NCBI GenBank assembly: GCA_017506845.1
Contig: JAFVMP010000065.1
Location: 1 to 5,748 of the forward strand
DNA from: Campylobacter sp.
GTDB taxonomy: Bacteria; Campylobacterota; Campylobacteria; Campylobacterales; Campylobacteraceae
Direction of reading: 5' to 3'
Length of the DNA: 5,748 bases
Positions within the stretch are counted from its first letter, which is position 1; each line of letters starts with the position of its first letter. The notes beneath the pieces were generated by a model. That model searched no databases and had not been told where the DNA came from. It saw only the letters and a program-made list of their open reading frames with translations. A program made the translations under genes and the position numbers. Positions 1 through 4,788 of the stretch are shown in pieces.

Positions 1-60
1 ATCTTTTAATATCTTTTAATATCTTTTAATATCTTTTAATATCTTTTTATATCTTTTAAC
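1..60. repeat. 10-bp tandem repeat, six copies, open at left edge
   Basis: The unit ATCTTTTAAT occurs four times exactly (1-40), then once with an A-to-T change at unit position 8 (41-50) and once with a final T-to-C change (51-60). The array begins at base 1, so its true length is unknown. A 10-bp unit is not a multiple of three and contains TAA on the plus strand and on the complement, so every frame is closed within 30 bp and the array is non-coding. The period places short T-tracts on one helical face, which would favour intrinsic DNA curvature (inference). Confidence 0.95.
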
Positions 61-95
61 TAATTTATTAATTCTTGGATATTTTATTATTATAA

Positions 96-657
96 GTTGT
101 TAAGCTTAGATGTTTTAGTGGTTTTATGACTTATATTATTAATTCTTTAAATATTCTTGTTATTGATTTGTATGAGACTTTATTAGATGCTAATTATACT
201 AATCTTATACTATATAAAGATGTTTTAAGCAATAAGTTTGGAATGTCTCACTTAATAGAGTTGCTATAAAAACTTTAAACAACTGTTTAGAAAATCCATT
301 ATCTGCAGTAGAATTACTTAAAATAAAAGAGTATAAAGATCAAATTTATTCTAAATATTTAAATTTAACAAAAGTAAATTATTTACTATATTATCTAATA
401 TTAGAATTGCATAAAACAAATAGAATGTTTTATTGACTAATACTAATAAAAATAAGCTGATGAGCTTATAAAATTTTTATGATTTACAAAATTATTTTTC
501 TTATATCTATTATAACCCTAGCAGAAATAAGTATTATAATTTGAACAATAATTAAAATTTAGATTCTAATAATCTTATTGTTTATGATGATGAAACAATT
601 GAAATTTAAAATGCAAGAATACGTGAAGTAAAACTATATTATTAAATTTTTATATAG
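96..657 (+). pseudogene. Eroded unidentified gene, split over three frames
   Basis: No intact gene is present, but protein-like sequence passes through three plus frames. It runs from about 96 to a TAA at 267-269, with an ATG at 126 giving 47 residues that include LNILVIDLYETLLDANY. It then continues in a second frame from 236 to a TGA at 434-436 (for example CLENPLSAVELLKIKEY). A third frame follows from 424 to a TAG at 655-657, with in-frame TAA codons at 469, 553, 607 and 643. Lysine/asparagine/tyrosine-rich text with normal hydrophobic spacing between the lesions suggests a once-functional soluble protein of roughly 180 residues. I do not recognise the family. The terminal TAG lies just before the start of the next remnant, as in an operon. 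The alternative is chance open frames in AT-rich DNA, which I think less likely because the three segments join end to end. Confidence 0.45.
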
Positions 658-665
658 GATAAAAT

Positions 666-998
666 ATGCAAAAATATAATATATTTGAAATTAGTAGAAA
701 TGATTTTTATCTAAAAATATAAAAGCCTTTTATAGCTTAGATTATATTGGTAGTTTTAGGTGTTGATTGCAAAAATTTAAAAAAGAATCCTGCTAGATTT
801 ATTTATACTATTAAAGAGGATTTTTACAAACAAAAGATCAAGGTAAACTTAATAATGCTTCAAATATATGTTTTAGATATCTATACTTTTTTATCAAATA
901 TTGATTTGCTTAAATGGTCTTTTAAGCATTCATATTATATTTGTTTGGTTTGTGATCTATATACTAATAATGAAAAAATGCGCTTTAGAGATAGCTAG
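666..998 (+). pseudogene. Eroded small ORF, unidentified; possible replication-protein-like motif
   Basis: An ATG at 666 is preceded by AGGATAAA (657-664), a plausible ribosome-binding site overlapping the stop of the upstream remnant. The frame reads 18 residues, hits TAA (720-722) and TAG (738-740), then stays open from 741 to a TAG at 996-998. The 83-residue open stretch could formally start at a TTG at 747, but no ribosome-binding site precedes it, so I treat the whole as one broken gene. The stretch KKNPARFIYTIKEDFYKQK resembles the 'NP-(A/S)-G-F-hydrophobic ... IKED' signature near the C-terminus of some plasmid replication initiators. That is a weak memory-based likeness, not an assignment. 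After about 830 a second frame also looks protein-like (GKLNNASNICFRYLYF), hinting at a frameshift there. The rest is unrecognised, and no signal peptide or membrane segment is evident. Confidence 0.4.
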
Positions 999-1019
999 GT
1001 TTGCGTGAATAATTTAAAA

Positions 1020-1470
1020 GATCTTAGAATAAAAGATGGTATTGATTTTTTCTTAGAGTTAAAGATGTTAGGATGATGAGTGTTTGTATATATTGCTTCT
1101 AAATTTGTAAAAAAATGGAGTCGTGATTGCAAGCGGATTAGCACTTAGATGTGATGGTATTGCTCATAGGGCTGCTTTTAAATTTAATATGCTAACAATT
1201 ACGATTTTACCAAGTAGGATAAAAGAGATTATCCTTAAATAAAATACTGATTTGGCAAACCAAATATCTATTAATGGTAGATTGATTATTAGTAAATATT
1301 ATAAAGATTCTTTAAATTTTAAAGAACAAATGAGTGGATGTGTGTGAAGGGATTTAAAATTTACTATGTAGTGATTATAAATATTATTCTTTTATACTAT
1401 TAATATCGCTGAGTTTTTTAGGATTGCTAAAATATTAAAATAAAAGCATATTAAATATATTAAGAATTGA
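1020..1470 (+). pseudogene. dprA: Decayed dprA/smf-type DNA-processing gene
   Basis: Family members bind single-stranded DNA and load RecA during transformation; this copy cannot make a full protein. Frame 3 contributes the N-terminal part (about 1020-1113: LELKML, two adjacent TGA codons at 1074-1079, then YIASKFVKK). A run of seven A at 1109-1115 shifts to frame 1, which reads VVIASGLALRCDGIAHRAAF, matching the DprA core SGLA-x-G-x-D-x-x-AH. It continues TITILPSRIKEIILK, TAA at 1240, NTDLANQISINGRLIISKYY, then TGA at 1345 followed by RD. Stops at 1369, 1372 and 1378 precede a probable C-terminal tail (NIAEFFRIAKILK) ending at TGA 1468-1470. The Rossmann-fold GSR loop expected after KML is missing or unrecognisable, with about eight codons fewer than expected. 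The text resembles the short accessory-type DprA-like proteins as much as the chromosomal competence gene, so the symbol denotes the family only. A separate intact dprA elsewhere in the genome is likely but not visible. Confidence 0.82.
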
Positions 1471-1570
1471 ATTTGCAAGACACAAGTATCTATTTTTACA
1501 CTAGATATTAAAATGTTTATTAATAATTATAAAAACATTGATATATGGTAATTATCCAAATTTATCTTTA
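1471..1570. other. Non-coding spacer between dead dprA and the operon promoter
   Basis: This is AT-rich DNA with stops in all frames. The only structure seen is a weak 7-bp inverted repeat, AATGTTT (1512-1518) with AAACATT (1533-1539), around a 14-base loop. It lacks a G+C-rich stem and a following T-run, so I do not call it a terminator. No tRNA-like or attachment-site-like sequence was recognised. Confidence 0.5.
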
Positions 1571-1598
1571 TCTTTTGTTTTTTAATATTAGATATAAT
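1571..1598 (+). promoter_or_regulatory. Probable sigma-70 promoter of the tautomerase-bcp-queH operon
   Basis: A TATAAT hexamer at 1593-1598 is preceded by a T-rich stretch (1571-1583) and an AATATTA segment, the usual Campylobacter layout, where a conserved -35 box is replaced by periodic T-rich DNA. Transcription would begin near 1605, giving a leader of about 34 bases. The ribosome-binding site AAAGGA at 1628-1633 lies five bases before the ATG at 1639. This is the only good -10 candidate between the dead dprA and the tautomerase. Confidence 0.65.
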
Positions 1599-1638
1599 TT
1601 TCTAAATTAAATTTCAAAATCAAATCTAAAGGAAAAAT

Positions 1639-1839
1639 ATGCCAATTATAAATATTAAGCTTTCAGACCCAATGCCAAGTCGTCAAAAATTAGATGAAAT
1701 CGCAACCAAAATCACTGATATAATGGTAAATGATTTAGGTAAAAATCCTCAAAGAGTTGTTATAAATTTTGATGAGATTAGAAGTGATGCAACATATTTT
1801 GGCGGTAAATCTGTTCAAGCTATGAAAGAGGGTAAATAA
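1639..1839 (+). CDS. 4-oxalocrotonate tautomerase family protein
   Basis: This small enzyme of the tautomerase superfamily uses its N-terminal proline, exposed after removal of Met, as the catalytic base for keto-enol isomerisation. The sequence starts Met-Pro-Ile-Ile-Asn-Ile, and the NPQRVVINFDEI segment (37-48) supplies Arg39, matching the conserved substrate-binding arginine near this position in 4-OT. At 66 aa it has the usual subunit length for an oligomer of beta-alpha-beta units. The ATG is fixed by a good AAAGGA ribosome-binding site and by the need for Pro at position 2. Its natural substrate in Campylobacter is unknown: no aromatic meta-cleavage genes lie nearby, so a role in catechol breakdown should not be assumed. 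It is first in an operon with bcp; its stop codon overlaps the bcp start by one base (TAATG), suggesting translational coupling. Likely cytoplasmic. Family assignment is strong; the exact function is open. Confidence 0.92.
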   Translation: MPIINIKLSDPMPSRQKLDEIATKITDIMVNDLGKNPQRVVINFDEIRSDATYFGGKSVQAMKEGK

Positions 1840-2357
1840 TGGCTGAAAAAATAAAAGAAGCTACAGTATTTAATCAAGAAGATATTGATCGTAAAGTAAT
1901 ATTAGCAGCTGGTGACATGGCTCCAGAATTTGAGTTAGAAAATAGCGATGGAGTAAGTATTAGTTTAAGGGATTTTAGAGGTAAAAATGTAGTATTATAC
2001 TTTTATCCTAAGGATAATACGCCAGGATGCACAACTGAGGCGTGTGAATTTAGTGCAAACTATGATGAATTTATAGCCAATGATACTGTGATTGTAGGAG
2101 TTAGCCCAGATAGCGTTAAGAGTCATAGTGGATTTATTATTAAGCAAAATTTAAAGCATATTTTATTGAGTGATATTAATAAAGATGTAGCAAAAGCGTA
2201 TGGTGTGTGGCAGGTTCGTAAAAATTATGGCAAAGAGTATCTAGGGATTGTAAGAACGACATTTGTTATAGATAAAGAAGGTAAGATCGCAAAAGTCTAT
2301 AAAAGTGTAAAAGCAGCTGGTCACGCTGCCAAAGTTTTAGCCGATTTAATAAAGTAG
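1839..2357 (+). CDS. bcp: Thioredoxin-dependent peroxiredoxin, Bcp/PrxQ type
   Basis: It reduces hydrogen peroxide and organic hydroperoxides using a reactive cysteine recycled by thioredoxin. The thioredoxin-fold core covers about residues 22-172. The active-site segment YPKDNTPGCTTEACEF contains the peroxidatic Cys64 and, five residues later, Cys69 in the position of the resolving cysteine of E. coli Bcp (Cys45/Cys50). Thr61, Pro62 and Arg139 (GIVRTTFVID) complete the catalytic pocket. At 172 aa it is about 15-20 residues longer than typical Bcp (150-157 aa). The extra part is the N-terminus (1-20: charged, no signal-peptide hydrophobic core), so the protein should be cytoplasmic. The ATG at 1839 has an AGAGGG ribosome-binding site inside the end of the tautomerase gene and overlaps that gene's stop. 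An internal ATG (residue 27, base 1917) lies within the conserved core and is too late. In microaerophilic Campylobacter, Bcp supports tolerance to oxygen and peroxide. Confidence 0.96.
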   Translation: MAEKIKEATVFNQEDIDRKVILAAGDMAPEFELENSDGVSISLRDFRGKNVVLYFYPKDNTPGCTTEACEFSANYDEFIANDTVIVGVSPDSVKSHSGFIIKQNLKHILLSDINKDVAKAYGVWQVRKNYGKEYLGIVRTTFVIDKEGKIAKVYKSVKAAGHAAKVLADLIK

Positions 2358-2362
2358 TTAAT

Positions 2363-3436
2363 TTGTTAGTTCATATATGTTGCAGCGTCGATAGTCACTA
2401 TTTTATCGCCGAATTGAAGAAATTATACCCTAATGAGCGAATTATTGGCTACTTTTATGATCCAAATATTCATCCATATAGTGAATTTTTGCTAAGATTT
2501 AAAGATGTCAAGCGTAGTTGTAAACAGCTTGGTATAAAGGTTATTTGCGGCGAATATGAGTATGAAGAGTGGCTAAGAGGCACTAAGGGTTTAGAAAATG
2601 AGCCAGAAAAAGGTAAACGTTGTGAATATTGCTTTGAATTTCGTGTAGGAAATAGCGCAAAAGCTGCTATGAAATTAGGATGTAAAAAGATTACTACAAC
2701 ATTGTTAATGAGTCCTAAGAAGGATTTTACACAGTTAGAAAATGCGCTCAATAATGCTATAAAAGGGACTAATCTAGAGGCTATTGCTGTAGATTTAAGA
2801 AAAAATGGCGGTACTCAAAGACAGTTTGAGCTAGCTAAAAAGGATAAGCTCTATCATCAAAACTACTGCGGTTGTATATACGGATTAATTAAACAACGTC
2901 AAAATGAAGAGGTTATAGACGAGCTTTGCGAACCACTTGGCGCTCAAATTCAGCCAGGTTCTATCAGTTATCGTTTAAAATTATATAAAAAGGTAAGAAA
3001 ACTAGAACAAAAAGGGGTAGAATTCGATCTAATTAGACAAAAGATTCTAAACTATAGATTGCATTTTGGAAGGGTAAAAATTGATACCAATGTTGTACCT
3101 AGTTATTTTATCTTTTACTCGCATTTTAAACTTAAGAGTTCTAAGTTTAACATTGAGGTTTTAAGCGAGCAAGTTAATGTAAATAAAGATGATATTAAAC
3201 TAATAAGCTTAGCTAAGTTTAACTCCATTGGTGGTTTTAAATATAAAAATATAATGGAATTATTAATTAATCCCCCAAAGATAAAAAAAGAGTTAAAATT
3301 GCGTAAAATGCTAACAGGTTTAGAATTTAATCTTAGTCCAATCATTGTGCTAGATGAGATAAAAACTGGTAGATATATAATTGAAGCAAATAGCAAAATT
3401 TACCACTCTAGCATAGAGTTGGCAGTAAAAATTTAA
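2363..3436 (+). CDS. queH: Epoxyqueuosine reductase QueH, long form
   Basis: QueH carries out the last step of queuosine synthesis, reducing epoxyqueuosine to queuosine in the wobble position of GUN-anticodon tRNAs; it replaces the unrelated cobalamin enzyme QueG. The family's metal-binding cysteines are all present: Cys6-Cys7 (HICCSVDSHYF), Cys87 and Cys90 (CEYCFEFR), and Cys169 and Cys171 (NYCGCIYGL), which hold an iron-sulphur cluster and an adjacent iron. Other signatures are DPNIHPYSEF (33-42) and TTTLLMSPKKDF (111-122). The catalytic domain ends near residue 190. Residues about 195-357 are a lysine-rich C-terminal extension absent from roughly 200-aa homologues such as that of Thermotoga; long forms occur in Campylobacterota. 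The start is a TTG at 2363, chosen because it places Cys6-Cys7 at the family's usual distance from the N-terminus. It lies five bases after the bcp stop and has no clear ribosome-binding site, so translation probably depends on coupling to bcp. Confidence 0.93.
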   Translation: MLVHICCSVDSHYFIAELKKLYPNERIIGYFYDPNIHPYSEFLLRFKDVKRSCKQLGIKVICGEYEYEEWLRGTKGLENEPEKGKRCEYCFEFRVGNSAKAAMKLGCKKITTTLLMSPKKDFTQLENALNNAIKGTNLEAIAVDLRKNGGTQRQFELAKKDKLYHQNYCGCIYGLIKQRQNEEVIDELCEPLGAQIQPGSISYRLKLYKKVRKLEQKGVEFDLIRQKILNYRLHFGRVKIDTNVVPSYFIFYSHFKLKSSKFNIEVLSEQVNVNKDDIKLISLAKFNSIGGFKYKNIMELLINPPKIKKELKLRKMLTGLEFNLSPIIVLDEIKTGRYIIEANSKIYHSSIELAVKI

Positions 3437-3449
3437 AAAAATATATCTG

Positions 3450-3506
3450 AATTTAGCGAAAATTTTTAATATTATTAATAAAATTCAACTAATATTTTGC
3501 TAAATT
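3450..3506. repeat. Imperfect inverted repeat between queH and fabZ
   Basis: AATTTAGC-G-AAAAT (3450-3463) is the reverse complement of ATTTTGCTAAATT (3494-3506) apart from one extra G at 3458. The arms give 13 base pairs around a loop of about 30 bases that is itself AT-rich. The left arm begins 14 bases after the queH stop; the right arm ends five bases before the putative fabZ -10 box. It could be a weak terminator for the upstream operon or a protein-binding site for fabZ control. The long loop and absence of an immediate T-run argue against a strong intrinsic terminator. Confidence 0.6.
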
Positions 3507-3516
3507 TAGATACAAT
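3484..3516 (+). promoter_or_regulatory. Probable promoter of the fabZ-lpxA-clpX operon
   Basis: GATACAAT (3509-3516) contains the -10-like hexamer TACAAT (3511-3516), preceded by TTTTGCTAAATTTA, an AT-rich upstream region typical of Campylobacter housekeeping promoters. The start would be near 3523, leaving a leader of about 20 bases with the ribosome-binding site GAGG at 3534-3537, six bases before the fabZ ATG. The right arm of the inverted repeat lies within the -35/-16 region, so anything binding it could affect transcription. Confidence 0.65.
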
Positions 3517-3543
3517 CTAGCACTTTTTATTCCGAGGTATTTT

Positions 3544-3990
3544 ATGATAGATGTAGTTGAAATCCAAAAAATATTACCACACAGATATCCATTTTTGCTT
3601 ATTGATAGAGTATCTGAGCTAGAACCTAGCAAATTTATTAAAGGTTATAAAAATATAACAATTGCTGAGCAAGTTTTCCAAGGTCACTTTCCAGGTCATC
3701 CTATATATCCAGGCGTTATGATAATCGAAGGAATGGCGCAAGCTGGCGGTATTTTGGCTTTTAAAAGCATGGGTGAGGCTGAACAAGCTAACGCAGAAGA
3801 TAAGGTAGTTTATTTTATGAGTATCGATGGGGCAAAATTTAGATCTCCGGTTCGCCCAGGCGATAAACTAGAGTACCATTTAGAGGTCTTAAAACATAAG
3901 GGAAATATTTGGGTTTTAGTTGGTAAGGCTTATGTAGATGATAAACTAGTAGCTGAAGCTGAGCTAAAGGCAATGATCGTAGATAAATAA
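3544..3990 (+). CDS. fabZ: 3-hydroxyacyl-ACP dehydratase FabZ
   Basis: FabZ dehydrates beta-hydroxyacyl-acyl carrier protein to trans-2-enoyl-ACP in each round of type II fatty-acid elongation, in the cytoplasm. The 148-aa hot-dog-fold protein has the standard length. It opens with [14 protein letters not shown] (10-23) and carries the active-site segment [20 protein letters not shown] (47-66), with catalytic His48 and Glu62 spaced as in other FabZ proteins. [13 protein letters not shown] (about 103-115) is the conserved strand region after it. The ATG is set by the GAGG ribosome-binding site at 3534 and by family alignment. It is the first gene of an operon with lpxA, 12 bases downstream. 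The pairing is common in bacteria: both enzymes use beta-hydroxyacyl-ACP, FabZ directing it to phospholipid and LpxA to lipid A. No anomaly seen. Confidence 0.98.
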   Translation: MIDVVEIQKILPHRYPFLLIDRVSELEPSKFIKGYKNITIAEQVFQGHFPGHPIYPGVMIIEGMAQAGGILAFKSMGEAEQANAEDKVVYFMSIDGAKFRSPVRPGDKLEYHLEVLKHKGNIWVLVGKAYVDDKLVAEAELKAMIVDK

Positions 3991-4002
3991 TAAGTAGAAA
4001 AT

Positions 4003-4788
4003 ATGCAAATTCATAGTACAGCAGTAGTTGAAGATGGTGCAATTTTAGGCGATGGGTGCGTGATTGAACCATATGCTTTTGTTAGTTCAAAAGCAATTTT
4101 AGGTGATAATGTAACTATTAAACAAGGTGCTAGAATCATTGGTGATACCCATATTGGTAGTGGTAGTAAAATTTATAGTTATGCTATAGTAGGTGATATA
4201 CCTCAAGATATTAGCCACTCTTTAGAAGATACAGGTGGGGTTAGAATTGGTACTAATGCTACAATTAGGGAGTTTGCTACAATAAATTCAGGTACCAAAA
4301 AAGGCGATGGATATACTATAATCGGCAATGATAATTTCATAATGGCTTATACGCACATAGCTCATGATTGTCGTCTTGGTGATGGGATTATTTTGGCTAA
4401 TGGCGTAACTCTTGCTGGGCATGTGATAGTTGATGATTATGCTGTAATTGGTGGGCTTACCCCAGTTCATCAGTTCGTTCATATTGGTGAGAGTTGTATG
4501 ATAGCTGGCGCCTCAGCACTTAGTCAAGATGTTGTACCATTTTGCTTAGCTGAGGGTAATAGAGCCTATATTAGAAGTTTAAATTTAGTCGGAATTCGTA
4601 GAAGATTTGATAAAGATACGGTTGAGGATATTAATAGGGCTTATAAATTTCTATTTAGAAGTGGTGGAGGATTAAAAGATAGAGCCTTGGAACTTTTAGG
4701 ACAAAATCCTACTATAGAAGCTAAAAAAATGTGCGAATTTATCATAAATACAAAACGAGGAATACCGCTTGATAAAGGGAGAGATTAA
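4003..4788 (+). CDS. lpxA: UDP-N-acetylglucosamine acyltransferase LpxA
   Basis: LpxA catalyses the first step of lipid A synthesis, moving a beta-hydroxyacyl chain from ACP to the 3-position of a UDP-GlcNAc-type sugar. Residues 1-190 form the left-handed beta-helix with hexapeptide repeats (AILGDN, AVIGGL and others); 191-261 is the helical C-terminal domain. The catalytic His121 lies in THIAHDC, equivalent to E. coli His125, with His118 matching His122. [20 protein letters not shown] matches E. coli closely. Gly169 corresponds to E. coli Gly173, the acyl-chain ruler, which predicts a long (C14-like) 3-hydroxyacyl donor (inference). In C. jejuni the acceptor can be the 3-amino sugar form, giving amide-linked chains; no gnnA/gnnB genes are in this window, so the sugar preference here is unknown. 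At 261 aa it is of normal length. The ribosome-binding site before ATG 4003 is weak, so coupling to fabZ is likely. Its stop overlaps the clpX start by one base. Confidence 0.98.
   Translation: MQIHSTAVVEDGAILGDGCVIEPYAFVSSKAILGDNVTIKQGARIIGDTHIGSGSKIYSYAIVGDIPQDISHSLEDTGGVRIGTNATIREFATINSGTKKGDGYTIIGNDNFIMAYTHIAHDCRLGDGIILANGVTLAGHVIVDDYAVIGGLTPVHQFVHIGESCMIAGASALSQDVVPFCLAEGNRAYIRSLNLVGIRRRFDKDTVEDINRAYKFLFRSGGGLKDRALELLGQNPTIEAKKMCEFIINTKRGIPLDKGRD

Noticed and set aside
1..60. CRISPR array or iteron array
   Set aside because: There are no spacers between repeats, so it is not CRISPR. Iterons are usually longer and more complex; an origin role cannot be argued from a 10-bp AT-only-like unit.
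747..998. An 83-residue open frame starting at TTG 747 as an intact gene
   Set aside because: The same frame extends upstream to an ATG with a ribosome-binding site at 666 but is interrupted by TAA 720 and TAG 738. The TTG has no ribosome-binding site, so it is the tail of a broken gene.
96..1470. TAA read as a sense codon (alternative genetic code) to explain stops in the left region
   Set aside because: Frameshifts are needed as well as stop readthrough, TAG and TGA also interrupt, and the adjacent genes use TAA and TAG normally as terminators.
1512..1539. Weak hairpin AATGTTT/AAACATT as a terminator
   Set aside because: The stem is seven A/T-rich pairs with a 14-base loop and no following T-run; expected by chance in such AT-rich DNA.
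1554..1590. Partial second copy of the left-edge decamer (ATCTTTATCTTTT...TTTAATATTA) upstream of the operon
   Set aside because: The likeness is limited to T-rich low-complexity text that also fits a normal Campylobacter promoter upstream region.
2470..2751. Minus-strand open frame inside queH
   Set aside because: It lies opposite a well-supported conserved gene and has no recognisable motif or ribosome-binding site; it is a shadow.
3115..3396. Minus-strand open frame opposite the queH C-terminal extension
   Set aside because: The hydrophobic appearance comes from reading complementary lysine/AT-rich codons; the plus frame is continuous with QueH.
3839..4072. Minus-strand open frame across the fabZ-lpxA junction
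   Set aside because: It overlaps two conserved genes and has no supporting signals.
4288..4482. Minus-strand open frame inside lpxA
   Set aside because: It is opposite the catalytic beta-helix repeats of LpxA; a shadow of a conserved gene.
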